Shown here: positions 23,180-37,300 of the stretch, piece by piece
Position numbering within the stretch: position 1 is the stretch's first letter
Layout of the letters: every line of letters begins with the position of its first letter
NCBI RefSeq assembly: GCF_000327385.1
Contig: NW_008708576.1
Span: 128,558 to 192,557, forward strand
Direction of reading: 5' to 3'
DNA length: 64,000 nt
From: Lottia gigantea
Lineage: Eukaryota; Mollusca; Gastropoda; Lottiidae
Translations under genes and position numbers: made by a program
The notes under the pieces: model-generated
Told to the model about the DNA's origin: nothing
Seen by the model: only the letters and a program-made list of their open reading frames with translations
The model's database searches: none

Positions 23180-25190
23180 GCCCAATTTTGCTCTACTGGT
23201 TTAAACTACCAAGTCTGTTGGTGATCAGTAATGTCAGTCAGTCTACTGGGTGTATATTGTTTAAACTATCAAGTCTGTTGGTGCTCAGTAATGTCAGTCA
23301 GTCTACTGGGTGTATATTGTTTAAACTACCAAGTCTGTTGGTGATCAGTAATGCCAGTCAGTCTATTGGGTGTATATTGTTTAAACTATCAAGTCTGTTG
23401 GTGATCAGTAATGTCAGTCAGTCTACTGGGTGTATATTGTTTAAACTACCAAGTCTGTTGGTGATCAGTAATGTCAGTCTACTGGATGTATATTGTTTAA
23501 ACTACCAAATCTGTTGGTGATCAGTAATGTCTGTCAGTTTACTGGGTGTATATTGTTTAAACTACCAAATCTGTTGGTGATCAGTAATGTCAGTCAGTCT
23601 ACTGGGTGTATATTGTTTAAACTACCAAGTCTGTTGGTGATCAGTAATGTCAGTCAGTCTACAGGGTGTATAATGTTTAAACTACCAAATCTGTTGGTGA
23701 TCAGTAATGTCAGTCAGTCTAGTGGGTGTATATTGTTTAAACTACCAAGTCTGTTGGTGATCAGTAATGTCTGTCAGTCTAGTGGGTGTATATTGTTTAA
23801 ACTACCAAGCCTGTTGGTGATCAGTAATGTCAGTCAGTCTAGTGGGTGTATATTGTTTAAACTACCAAGTCTGTTGATGATCAGTAATGTCTGTCAGTCT
23901 ACTGGGTGTATATTATTTAAACTACCAAGTCTGTTGATGATCAGTAATGTCAGTCAGTCTACTGGGTGTATAATGTTTAAACTACCAAGTCTGTTGGTGA
24001 TCAGTAATATCAGTCAGTCTACTGGGTGTATATTGTTTAAACTACCAAGTCTGTTGGTGATCAGTAATGTCAGTCAGTCTACTGGGTGTATAATGTTTAA
24101 ACTACCAAGTCTGTTGGTGATCAGTAATATCAGTCAGTCTACTGGGTGTATATTGTTTAAACTACCAAGTCTGTTGGTGATCAGTAATGTCAGTCAGTCT
24201 ACTGGGTGTATATTGTTTAAACTACCAAGTCTGTTGATGATCAGTAATATCAGTCAGTCTACTGGGTGGATATTGTTTAAACTACCAAGTCTGTTGGTGA
24301 TCAGTAATATCAGTCAGTCTACTGGGTGTATAATGTTTAAACTACCAAGTCTTTTGGTGATCAGTAATGCCAGTCAGTCTACTGGGTGTTTATTGTTTAA
24401 ACTACCAAGTCTGTTGGTGATCAGTAATGTCAGTCAGTCTACTGGGTGTATATTGTTTAAACTACCAAGTCTGTTGATGATCAGTAATGACAGTCAGTCT
24501 ACTGCGTGTATATTGTTTAAACTACCAAGTCTGTTGGTGATCAGTAATGTCAGTCAGTCTACTGGGTGTTTATTGTTTAAACTATCAAGTCTGTTGATGA
24601 TCAGTAATATCAGTCAGTCTAGTGGGTGTATAATGTTTAAACTACCAAGTCTTTTGGTGATCAGTAATGTCAGTCAGTCTACTGGGTGTTTATTGTTTAA
24701 ACTACCAAGTCTGTTGATGATCAGTAATGTCAGTCAGTCTAGTGGGTGTTTATTGTTAAAACTACCAAGTCTGTTGGTGATCAGTAATGTCTGTCAGTCT
24801 ACAGGGTGTATATTGTTTAAACTACCAAGTCTGTTGATGATCAGTAATGTCAGTCAGTCTAGTGGGTGTATATTGTTTAAACTACCAAGTCTGTTGGTGA
24901 TCAGTAATGTCAGTCAGTCTACAGGGTGTATATTGTTTAAACTACCAAGTCTGTTGATGATCAGTAATGTCAGTCAGTCTACTGGGTGTATATTGTTTAA
25001 ACTACCAAGTCTGTTGGTGTTCAGTAATGTCAGTCAGTCTAGTGGGTGTATATTGTTTAAACTACCAAGTCTGTTGATGATCAGTAATGTCTGTCAGTCT
25101 AGTGGGTGTATATTGTTTAAACTACCAAGTCTGTTGGTGATCAGTAATGACAGTCAGTCTACTGGGTGTATATTGTTTAAACTACCAAGT
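23180..25190 (+). repeat. 60-bp satellite array, about 33 copies
   Basis: The unit contains TTTAAACTACCAAGTCTGTT, then GGTGATCAGTAATGTCAGTC, then AGTCTACTGGGTGTATATTG. One unit near 23475 is 4 bp short. Two successive 120-bp dimers (23941-24060 and 24061-24180) are identical or nearly so, which shows recent higher-order copying. Because 60 is a multiple of three, one plus-strand frame stays open from 23493 to 25232 (20-residue repeat with LPSLLVISNVSQSTGC). The differences among units mostly change amino acids (V/M, S/C, T/S, N/D), so there is no sign of selection on a protein. I call it non-coding. Confidence 0.92.
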
Positions 25191-25294
25191 ATCCATCAGG
25201 GTACTAATCAACCCTGCCCTGTCAGTTCCTGAATGTACATTTATCTCAACTCAACTGAAGTATAATAAAGTCAAGGACTGAATAAATTTTCTGT

Positions 25295-25300
25295 TTTATT
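25295..25300 (-). promoter_or_regulatory. Candidate polyadenylation signal for DBR1
   Basis: AATAAA on the minus strand, 286 bases downstream of the DBR1 stop codon. It is the first canonical hexamer I noticed there. Position fits a short 3' UTR; cleavage is not demonstrated. Confidence 0.4.
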
Positions 25301-25585
25301 CTATAAACATTTTATACAGATTTTAACTTTAACAAAATAATTCTGTTTCAACACTTTCTATACTTTCTGATTCACATGAATTTAGATAAACCTATATCTT
25401 ACTATACACATGGATTTGAATTTTGACGGTGAGCTGTGAACACTATTACTGAACAGTTTAGGTAAAAAATTCCCGTTTCTGAGACTAAGGTACGATTGGT
25501 CAAAAAATACTTTTAAGTTTCTAAAAAACGGCCGCAATTCATTTTGGATGAAACTGATACCCGTATAGTAAAATGGTACATAGAG

Positions 25586-28500
25586 TTATTTCCCTTCATC
25601 TTCTTGATCACTATACATAATAATATTTCTTCTTTTCATTTTGACACGCTTTGTTGTTGGACTTTCATCTGAATCTGACGCTCGCTTCTCTGATTTCACA
25701 GATCCTTCTTCAGCTGACGAGTCTTGACTTGAATTCTCTCCCCTTGGTGACATCATTTCCTGTTCTAATTTACAGTCCAATACTGGTTTGGAGGAAAATT
25801 CTCCTTGAGGACTTGGATTAAGTTCTAACGAGGCTTCAAATTGATGATTGATTTGAGTTTTGGAGGTATGTCTGGACAAATTTGGTGTGGATGTAATATT
25901 TTTATTAGCTGTTTCATCATCCGAACCTTTATCACTGTCCGAAATTTTCTCTGCTTTTTGCATCTCGAGAATTTCTTTAATTTCATCTTCTTCATCGACT
26001 GTCGCGTCTGCTGGAGTCATGGAATTAAACGACGTGTCACTGACACTTTCTGATGACAGTTCGCTGTTATTCAACACAGACACGGAGAACGACTCGTTAA
26101 CACTATTATTCACATCACTTTCACTGTCAAGGTCATCCACGTCATCATCATCATCATCATTCTCAAGGTCATCTGGACTTATTGTAGGAATCGAGTAAAT
26201 TTTCAAGGTAGAATCTTTGCCCAGAAACACTGCATTAGGGTCAGTGAGGTCCAACATTGTACATAATAAGGTGGTTTGAGGATTAATGATGACCCCAGGA
26301 CGTGTTTTACAGTTAGGTTGATTATAATCATGGGGTGGTACAGTCTCCTCAAAATTATCTGGAATAGTCAAATCATCACCGAAATCATCTTTAATAGCTT
26401 GTATATCATCAGCAGTTATCTTGAAGTCATATCTGAAACAAATAACATAATTAAATTCTTAAATTTGAACTCTACATAAATAAACAAAATACTAACGATG
26501 CAAATCGCAAAACAAAACCTGAAATCCAAACAATATATTGGCGAAAAATTAGTAACAGTTAATGAACTTTTAATATGAGGAAGTAATATCAACCATAAGT
26601 ACGTATTTCATAATGAAAAGTAGTATCAGGAATCTAACATTGCTATATTGTTTAAATGGTGGGAGAGATTTAGTGTGAACACTATACCAACTCCAGAAAA
26701 CATTTAAGTAACATCAGAAATTGTTCTGATTCAAACTTAAGAAAAGGGTAACCTTCAAATTAACCAAAAATACAAATAGAAAAGGCAACCAGCTAATCTA
26801 TCATCAGGCATCTGTTTCTATCAATGGTTGACTCTCTCTATAATAGTATATATATGAGAAGGTGTCACGACCATCTCCGATTGTTTTAGACAACATCAGA
26901 TACTTGAGTGTATAATTTTGTATGGCCACCCATTCAGTCTTAAGTTTTTGTCCAATATCCAAAGTTTTATTTTTTTAATTTTCAATCTGAAGTAAAGAGA
27001 AGCTAAACTTGAACAATTAATACATCATGATTTAAACCATACCTTTCATTGCTGCCAATGCCTGGCATAAAACAGGAGGCGGGGCCAAGATTCAATAGAT
27101 GATTGGTCTGTTTAATAATTGACAGCCATTCTGGATCTAGTTGTAATTTGAGAGGAATGTTGTTGTCATGGGGAATATCTATAACCTACAAATTAATCAA
27201 TATTTATATCAGTTGTCATTGGTAATAATATTTAATTCTATCAACAATAGCATGAATTAATGTATATGCTAATGTTTATCTATGTAACTAGGAGCTCAAA
27301 AGCTAATATTGTATTTTATGTACATTCGCATACCTGAAGAACTGCAAAAGCTTAAAGACATGAGCAAATTTTTTAGTTTCCAAATTCTGTTAATTTTTTA
27401 GATATGTTCATATCCAAACTTACATGAAATTCAATTATTACTGTATAAATGAAGATCTTATATTTTCAAAAGAAAAAATAAACAAATTTATCACAATAAT
27501 ACAAGGGCAATAACTCTATTTACCTGTAAGAAATTGCGTCGAGGAAGACACTTATCTAATGATAAAAACTTGGTTAATTTTTCTTCTTCACCATTATTAG
27601 TCTGTAAAATATAAAACACATAACAAACCAAAAAATATTCAACAGATAGAGAGACTCTTATGATTCTTACAATTTATGAAAGCAACAGAACATTCAATAC
27701 AAGTTGGAACAGAGTTAGAACGTGTTCCTGCAGACAGAATTCAAAATGGCAGAGAAGAAAATAGATGGGAATATTAGGAATGTCACACTGTTCGATTGGG
27801 GGTAGAATTGCATATGATGGAACCTGATCTGAATTTTCCAATCGAGTGCTACCATGAGCTCTGTAGGCATCAAGTTGGGTTGTCAACTACTAAACAAAGG
27901 TGCAATGCTAAATGTTTTTGATGTTAATCTGACATGAACTTTCAACCCCAATCTGCAAAAACTTGATGATTTACCTGATGTTGTACAATAGCTGGAAATT
28001 TAACATGTAGATGAGCAGCAAACCAATAATCTGGTTTTAAAACATGTAACAATTCTTCATTAGGTTCACTTCCTAGCTTATTCTGTTCTATTTCCTCAGC
28101 GAAAAATGATTTTTTGCGTAATAATTCTTTGACGTTACCATAGTTATAAATACCACGAGGCCAGTCATGTGACAGGAAAATATCGATGGGTCTTGATACC
28201 TGTAAACATAAGAGATATTTCAAGTTTCATAACTGGGGCTATGTTTTGGACCCTCTTTCTCATGTGAAGAAAAAGTGAAAGTCTACAAATAGAGAGAGAG
28301 TATTGCTGCATTGTATTCTCAGAAGTTTCCAGGGGAGCTTATTCTGGAAAACTTAACTTAAGATGATTTTATTGTTGCAATCATCTGATCAATCAATAAA
28401 ATTAATTTTAAGTTTTGTTTTATTATCCAGTCAGATTACTGGATTAGGATTTATTTGGAGAATATGAGGAATTCCAGGTTAGATGTAGTAATTAAAACCA

Positions 28501-30031
28501 CTGATATATAATGGGAAGTTATAGAACACATTATAATAAGCAAGTTGGAAGTGTGCAAGTTTCAGGCTATATAATGTGTACGATGGTAACAGATAATATC
28601 AACTTTGTAACAAAATCTATAATGTCCTATAAATGTAAGATAGATATAAGCTTATATTTTAATTCTATTACTAGTATAAGGTTTTATAAGAGATACTCTG
28701 TTACAGAAGCACTGGCCTAGGTCACAAGTAGGGACTATGGATTTCAGTATTAGAATACATCAATTTGATAAGAAGTACCTCCTTCTGGAGAGATTTACAA
28801 GATAAACAAATAATTCAGAAATGCAAAGCTTTTGCTTCAGCTACTAGTTGTATTTATAATAATGGTCCTATACTGAACATGGTTTTTAATGTTAGCTGGT
28901 TGAAAGTTGGCCCAATTTTAACAATAGTTAATGGATAAATAACAATGACCAGTTCTTGACCACTGCTTTCACTCACCTGTTTAAACCTAAACACTTCCAG
29001 ATTCCTCACATGATAGACTGAACGTTTTGTACTTTCATTATACGGTGGTCTTTCAAAATGTCCTCTAGTATAGTTTTTACTATTATATATACCAGATAGG
29101 CCTGCTATCCTGATACCTCCAAACTGGATAATATTAGCATAACCTGTAAGAAAATAATAATATAGAACCTTTATCTCATTTTAATAACACAAATAATCTG
29201 ACATTTTAAATGTTAACAATACACAGGTGGCCTGTATAGAGGTAAATTAAGAGGTGGCCTCTTTTTAGAGGTAACCAAATAATAGACCTCTTTTTGGGGT
29301 GAACCAATTTAGGGGTAAATAAATATATGGCATCTATTTAGGGGTAAACACAATCTGGCCTCTATTTAGGGGTAAATAAATATCTCGCCTTGATTTTTTG
29401 GAGTAAGAAGCTATTTTTCTTGCATTTAAGAAATGAAAACAAATTTCCTCATACCCATATAATAGATATTTTTAGCCACCCAGCCACCATAGGTTAATTC
29501 TTGAAGATAATTTGAGGCTTCGTGATTCCCACCAATAAAAACTGTTAAAACTGGAGCAACTTTTTCTCCACTGTAATATCTGAACAAAAAAAACAAAAAC
29601 ATAACAATCTGTGTTGAAAACTTTAATTTGAGCTTCATTTGAAATAACTGGCCTGTTCTTCTAATATTTGTGTTGAAATCACAACCCTCTAGGCTAAGAA
29701 GTACCATACCTATCCCCAAATTTAACAGTTGCTTGGAGTATGTATCAGGTTCTGTTAGCAATCCCTAGGATCGACTGTGGTAAGAAGTAAAATATCACAA
29801 ACAAGTTCATAACAATACAATTCAAAATACTTACTTATAAAATGTGTTGAGTTTTTGAAATTTTTGTGGAACTGCCATACATTGCAAATCACTGGAATTC
29901 CTGACAGCCTGGAAATCTCCACAGATCAATAAAATATCCACTTTCATATCATTTCGTTTCTGGAGGTATTCGATAGTCTCGTAGATTTTATCAAGTTCCC
30001 CATGACAACAACCTTCCACTGCAATCTTCAT
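25586..30031 (-). CDS. DBR1: RNA lariat debranching enzyme
   Basis: Exons: 29835-30031, 29455-29579, 28977-29143, 27975-28199, 27524-27601, 27043-27185, 25586-26432. The lengths sum to 1,782 nt (593 aa plus stop) with all phases matching. The enzyme hydrolyses the 2',5' branch bond of excised intron lariats in the nucleus. Seen: metal-site motifs of the calcineurin-like phosphoesterase fold, GCCHGELD (residues 7-14), [10 protein letters not shown] (D39), GGNHEA (N84, H85), LSHDWP (H174) and AHLHVKF (H226, H228). PYGGW-like [12 protein letters not shown] and HFERPPYN are typical of DBR1. The C-terminal half of the last exon is acidic and Ser-rich with a basic end (KRVKMKRRN) that may serve nuclear import. 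It is slightly longer than human DBR1 (544 aa), mainly in this tail. It lies head to head with POLG. Confidence 0.97.
29225..29400 (+). repeat. Small intronic tandem repeat in DBR1
   Basis: Three to four diverged units of about 55 bp with TAGAGGTAAATTAAGAGGTG, ATTTAGGGGTAAATAAATAT and TGGCCTCTATTTAGGGG. It lies in the intron between exons 29455-29579 and 28977-29143. Confidence 0.65.
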
Positions 30032-31393
30032 TTTGCAGTAATGAGGTTACTGTACCTATAAAATTAATGAATATTTAATGAAGTAAGTATTAATAAGCCC
30101 TAGAGCCTAGGCCTAAATTCAGGCTTTAGATAAGGGATTACAGAAGGTCATTGTTTTTAAACAGTGTATTTGGTATGATTTTTTATGGACACGACACTTT
30201 GTCCCTGCGATATTCTTATATTTTCCATTTTCCATGCAAGTTGAACAAATTGTTAATCCTCAACAAGAGTTTTTATATGGCCTAATGTCAGACAGATTTT
30301 ACCAGTACAATCAATAACCAAATGCAATAACACAGGCATCATATCTATGAGAAAAAAAAGATTTGTCATCTATACTTAGCATTATCCTGTTCTCCACAAA
30401 GAAATACCCAACTCTGAGCATAGAACTGTAGTAGCCTACAGTGAGTTAATTAAAAAACGTAACCATGTTGCAGTGTGCTAATAGAATAGAAGCCTTCATT
30501 ATTGAGACCTAAAACTCCGCCGGCTTCATGGCTTTTGGTTTAGATCTCTACATAGTCACAATAATAGTCTCATAGACTGTTACTGATAGTTAAGCACTGC
30601 CTCTACAGTTTCAGCAATTTCAAGATTGAGAGAATAAATCATCAGTCAAATTATTTAAATATTCTTACAGAATTATTACAAAATAAAGTTTCTTTTTTTT
30701 TTAAACCATTGCTCTTTGGTGGGAAGGAGTTACGTCCCCTCTATATGATACCGTACAAAATTAGAATTTGAATCATTTCGAAAATGGTTTTACCAGATTT
30801 TACTTACATGCCTTACTTTTATCATTTTCTCACCCCAGTTTTCAAATTTCAGTTATAAAGAACAAAAGAAAGTTCAAAATATCTTGTGATATCCTAGAAT
30901 ATTTCTCGGTCCAGAAGATACGATGAAAGGAATTATTTTTCCGAAACCAGCTGATAAGCACTTCCGGTCAAAACATGCATGACTTCCAAAACATAAATTA
31001 TTATAAAACTTTAGTTTTTCTGAAAGATTTAACTTGAACTAAGGTGTCAAGCTTTCGATTTTAAATATTCCACACCATTAACACACTGACTATATCAGGC
31101 ATGACGTTTGTGTTTTCAAGGAGCTTCTTTACGACAATTTGAGCTTGTTAAAAAGTGGTGTGTGTAATTTGCAAACTACCGACCTTACCTATAACTTTTT
31201 ATCTTATTGACATCTAATGTAAAAATTCATTGATATAATTACTGTATGGTAACTAAATTGCATTGCAAATTTCGAGATGAATTGAAATATCTAACAAATA
31301 ATTTATTTATATAAGAGGCATGCCCTTTGAACATAAAATTTGACGAAAATATCTTATAGCCTTTTCTTCGTATCTAGGTATGAAACAATAAAT
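30032..31393. promoter_or_regulatory. Shared upstream region of DBR1 and POLG
   Basis: About 1.36 kb separates the two divergent start codons. No gene, CpG-rich block or TATA box in a telling position was seen. A 3' splice-like CTTCGTATCTAG at 31366-31377, 16 bases before the POLG ATG, suggests POLG may have an upstream non-coding exon. Confidence 0.45.
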
Positions 31394-34300
31394 ATGCTGA
31401 GAATATTAAAATCCCCAGCAAGATGTTCCAGCTTGAGCGTTAGACGCTGGTATCATCAAACTAAAAATGTATTTTCCTCAACTGAGCAATCTTATGAAGT
31501 AGAGGAGAAAACGTCTAAAGATTTACGGCGAAATGAGATCAATATCCAAATGTTGCCAAACAACCTTCACCAGACAATCTTTAAAGATTCTCCGAATAGT
31601 CTTAGTGGCAGCAATGATATGAAAGAAATAGAAGAACATTTAACACAGCATGATTTGTGGGACAGGCCTCCAGAAATTCTTAAAGACATTGATTTTTCAC
31701 TTCCACAATTATCAGGCAACAATATTGAAGAACATTTTCGAAATATTGCCTCTGAACAGACGGAAGATATCAAACAAATTGTGCAAACTTTTCTCAACAG
31801 TGAGATACCCGAAAAACCTAAAACTTGGAATTTTGCAAAAGGATGGACTAAATATGATAAGAATGGAGAAGCCACTCTGGTAGATTATCCTGATGAGGAA
31901 ATTTTGATATTTGATATTGAATGTTTGGTAAAAGAAGGGAGTTATCCCACCATGGCCTCAGCCTTGTCCCCTACGCATTGGTAAGTAAATTAAATCTTGA
32001 TGGTCTCTTATCCTGGTCACTGTTTATGTATGTTAAGAAATGGATTAAATCATTAAAACGTCCCAATTTTAGAAATTTTTCCCATGTGACCCTCTTAGAT
32101 TTGTCTGATATAAGTAAAGGTCAAAAATGTTCCTATAGATAGTTATTGAAAAGTCTATATATATAATATGAAAGGAAGTCAAATTGAGTTCTGTTGATTA
32201 TTTTTCTGCTGTTGATTAGAATAATGAAGATGACAATGCCATGCAGTGTAGCATGAAGGACATTGTGCTAGGAAAGTTCTGTAACATGCATAGCTTGTAT
32301 GGTATATACAAGTGTGGTATATTTCTACCATTCATATAACTAGAATGTTTGAACCTGTCGGGCCTTATAACATGAATCACTGACAAGACAGGAACGTGGT
32401 TGAGAATTTGAAGATATCACATTCAAATGTATCTGGTCTGAGATTGAAACATAGACCTCCAGCTTAACTAGTAACTCTAACTCTCTGAGGCACATCAATA
32501 GCCAATATTATTTTACTTATTCATCATTATTTTGTTTATAATGACGAGAGGGAACTTGAAATCCAGGCCCTGGGTCTAAAAACCTTTTTTCATACTTAAC
32601 TGAATTTTTCTCAAATTTAACAAGCGTGTATCTAACTCTCATTAAGTCTTACTAATTGACTATTTATGTTGTTGCAGGTATTCCTGGTGTAGTGAATATC
32701 TCATAGAGAAGAAATTCAGATGGTCCACTGAACTAACACTGACTGATTTGATTCCACTAGAAACTAAGAAAGGCTCTGTCAGTATCAATAATAAATCTAA
32801 AAAGATTATCATTGGTCACAATGTAGGCTTTGATAGATCGTTTATCAAGGAGCAATATCTTATACAGGTACATTTGTTGTCTTAATTAGGTCTTTTTATG
32901 TGGGTCTAAGTGTGTTGTATATATATAGTATATACTTTGGTTCTGTAGCACAGTCAGTAGTTGAAACTTAATGGTGGGCTTCCTTATTTTTTAGTATCAA
33001 ATTAAGCAAACTATTTGATGGTGTTTCTAATGAATTAGAATGTTCTTATTGCATATAATTAAGAGTTTTAACCAATCATGTATGTACAGTCTGGAAAAAC
33101 AAATAAAGACTTTTTGACCTTTCTTGATCGGCCACTCATTGGAATTCTGCTGGTAATTTTCTCCTAATTTAGCTAATTAAGGATCAATTATGGACATGTG
33201 AGACTGGTATTTTTCTAAATCATTAGAACACCTCTGGTAAGGTACTGGCAATTTCATTTTTATAAATTAATGAAAATAAGGGAACCCATCTTTAATATAA
33301 TGTCATTTTACCTCAAACAAATGGTGGTTATTGGTTCTAATCTTGGTTGGCATCTGACAGTCTACTCAGTTTGAATTAGTCATCTGTTTTTTTCATCCTA
33401 GTTGAAAATGAATAGGGAAAATCCTGGTAAAATCATTGTTTCAAAAAGACGGTTTCCAATGTAAACAATCATGTTGGATATTGCACGAGTTGAAACGTAA
33501 AAATAGGCCCACCTTAACTCATGCTAAATTCTTTGTATTAAATTGGCATGTCTTGAAAACGTAAATATAAGAAATAAACTGTTACCAAGAGGTTTAGTCT
33601 TTCTATCTATTGAGAATCACAAGCCCAAGTATAAACTCTCAGACTTAATTGTACTAATCATATTTACATTAGCTATTATTTCTTCCATTGGACTACTAAA
33701 AATTTATGTGAAGTTTATATCACCATAAACGACATTGCCTCATCACAAAAACAAAAGCGTAGTAATTTTAACCAATGACGTTATTCATTGTGTCATTGTA
33801 TCAAATAGACGGTCTCCAATGTAAACAATCATGTCTGTAGTCCCAAACATTGAAAAGTAAAGAAATAGGCCCTACTTAAATCCATATTGAAGTCTTAGTA
33901 TCAAAATAAGATGGTAAAATTATATCATTTGTTACAGAATAAGAAGACCTGTTTTTTGGACACCATGTCACTACACATAGCAATCTGTGGTTTAACATCC
34001 TTTCAACGTATATTATTTAATGCTGGTAAAGACAGTCATAGAAAAGAGGTGCTGGAATTCGAAAAAAAGTTACGTCAAAGATATGTGGAACATGTAAGTA
34101 ACTTACTAAATACACTGAATATTACTAAGTCAATCAACACTTACTCTCACTAAGTCTGTTAACTTTTTATCTTTTTTGATCTTCTTGTATTTGATATTAG
34201 AAGGCTATTGTGTACCTTTCTTGATATTGGTTCATAAAAGCTGTTCTAAAATTATTCCTCGTTTGTGGATGTCCTCCTACTATAGCTTCATGTTTATCTA

Positions 34301-37300
34301 TAATAAAATGATTATATATATCTTGTTACAGTCTACAGATTGGATGTCAGTAGGAACTATGAATAGTTTAAATGCTGTATATCAGTTCCACTGTAAAGAC
34401 AGTAAACCTCTAGAAAAAGAAAAGAGAAACACATTCGTTGTTGGCACAATGTCTGATGTCAGAGATGACTTTCAGGTATGATATTTATATTACATATCAA
34501 AATCATAGAACAGTTTTAGACAATGAGTCCAATAGGAGAACCTGAATCATTCCCTATCTAGAGAGTTAACATACTAGAACTATGAAATGAAATATATATA
34601 GTATTAGTTATATCATGGTCGAGCTCAGTCTACTTGTTTATCTAATGAAATGATCAAAGGAAATTGTTAAAATATGATAAAGCATTTAATATTATGTATA
34701 TAGGAATTAAGATGGTTGTTTGCTAACATGAGGATTTGGTCTGAATTTCAAAATCGGTCCCCAGTCATCCATCTTAATCAGAAGTTTAAAATATAGACCT
34801 AAGACTATTTCATTACATTTTTTGCATTTGCACTTCCACATTGTGTTACATCAGGGTCCTCTGATTCACTGTCTCGTGTATTATTATTATTATTTTTATT
34901 ACCAATCAACCCCTAATCAATGAATGTCTGTGATTATTTCAGGATTTATTGAATTATTGTGCTCATGATGTTTCTGCCACTCATTCTGTTTTCTCTAAAT
35001 TATGGCCAGAATTTCTAGAAAGGTATTTAATAATTATGTTTCTTTTTTTTTTATTTAATTTTTGGATTTAGAAACAAAAATCTAGTCAGCTTTCTATTTG
35101 TTGATGACTGGTAACCTATTGTATGTTGTGATATATTGAAACAAATATTGTTGTTACTCAGTTTCTTGTTTTGAGAAACAACTGATCTACTCAATCTGAG
35201 TCCTTACTGAATTGTCACTCTACAATTGATAGTATTGTAACAATGAAAATTATTTGTTATTGTATGTTGATATGATAATTTGGTATGGTTATTGCAGATT
35301 TCCGCACCCAGTAACTCTAGCTGGTATGATAGAGATGGGAACAGCGTATCTACCAATCAATGCTAACTGGGAAAGATATATTACTCTCTCTAATGCCATG
35401 TATGATGAAATACAAACAGAGTTAAAGAAAATGTTGATGGAATTAGCTAACGAGACTTGTGAGATGTTAGAAGGAGAAAGGTTAGTGTTGCATATCAAGC
35501 CTTAAAGAAATTTAGTCATCTATTTGTTTGTTTTACCAGCTGATATTAATTGTTTTCACCTACTTTCAATCTACTGTTTGGTTTCTGTCTCTTAACATGA
35601 AGATCTCCATGAAGTTATGTGGATCTAATCTCAGCTTGTGGATCCTCATAAACCCAGTTGTTGTTGTAAAAAAATTGATTGTTTCTTCCTTTTTATAGGC
35701 CTTATGTTAATACATGTATTACTGCATCTTCACAATACCAAGCTTTTACGAACTTCTTCTTATACCTTGACCTCAATAGCCACCTTTCTTGTGTCAAAGA
35801 AGTTTATAGATGCCAGTGGATTATATGCAAATGGATACAGCCAATCAGAGGCCTTAAGAGAGGTTTACATTCTTTCTGTCAAGGATTCTGATTGGCTATA
35901 TATGCAGGCGCACAATCCAATCAATTCTCTGCGTTGCGAAAGAAAAGTAGTTATTGCAGTCAAGGTAAAAGACAAAGTTTGTTATTGCTTGACATTGTGA
36001 TGATGGCTATTGCAGTCAAGGTATAAGACAAAGTTCATAATAGCTTGACATTGTGATGATGGCTATTGCAGTCAAGGTATAAGACAAAGTTCATAATAGC
36101 TTGACATTATGAAGATGATATTGCTGATGAAGGGTACTAGAAGAGTGTACTATAGACAAAAAGCCTGCTCCCTAATCTTATTATATAAAAAGTAATTACT
36201 GATGAAGTTATAATTTGATTGATATACTGTTGTAGGTATAAAAATGACCCATGGTTGTGGGATCTCGACTGGTCAGTGTCAGATTATAAATTAAATAAAT
36301 CAGGGAACGAGAATGATGTGCCTAAAGAAGATCTGTTGGAAATTCTGGAAACTGATGTAAGTCATGATTAAAGTGCTGGGTGTTGATGGTGAGGCAGGGC
36401 ATTATTACCTTTTGGCTCACCTGATGCCACTCTGCATCTGTTTATTTCAGCTGGACATCCTTGAAAGTTGATATAACTACATTATATAAGTATATAACTG
36501 TATGATAGATGTCTTTAATTCTAATTCATTTCACATTTCGACACATTATCATCCCCTTTTAGATGTTAGCATAAACTTATTACTGTTTGTTTCCCTATGA
36601 TTCTGATGACAGATCCCAGCTGCTTGGGTGGAAAGAAAACTAAGGTTCTGTAAGCTAACAAGCACAAATAACTATAAATATTTCTAGCTTCATGGTTTTA
36701 CTGAGAGTAAGGTCCTACCAGCTTACATAATATAGACAGTGTCCCAACATTCTCTATAACTAGTACAAATTTCCATTTTAACATATTAACCTTAACATTG
36801 GTGAACATTGCTTTAACCCTGTGCCAGTGCCTTCTGTTGGATAGTAACTTGTTACCTTTCAACCACCCTAATCTCTAACTATATATAACTAAACATTTAT
36901 TGCTCTGTTGCTAGGATAAAGAAGAAGTTGAAAGGAAAACCCTCATCAATAAAGTTATTTCATCCAAATGTAGAATACCCAAAAGACCTGTCTACATGGC
37001 AGGCTACCCAGTGTGAGTCTTCTTTAACTTTTTATCAAGAAATATCAGACTGATAACTTGAATAGGGTGGATGAAGCTAACTTTGTTTACTAGAAATGTA
37101 GTAAAATCATATAATTCCTTTCGAAAATATCTCAAACTAGGAATTTCTTTTCCTATTTCTACAGATGTCTTTTCTATATATGACAGTGTCTCAAGAAAAG
37201 ATTACTAGTCTCAAATTTCAACGGTGAGCTGTGAACACTATTACTGATTGATATATAATTGTAAAAAATGTACCTGTTTCTTTAAAGAATTATTGGGTAT

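Noticed and set aside
23493-25232. 579-codon open frame as a repeat protein gene
   Set aside because: It is created by a 60-bp satellite; unit variation is mostly amino-acid changing, and there is no domain, signal or splice support.
31340-31393. Longer POLG N-terminus beginning upstream
   Set aside because: The upstream start would be a TTG codon; the first ATG (31394) begins a typical Arg-rich mitochondrial presequence.
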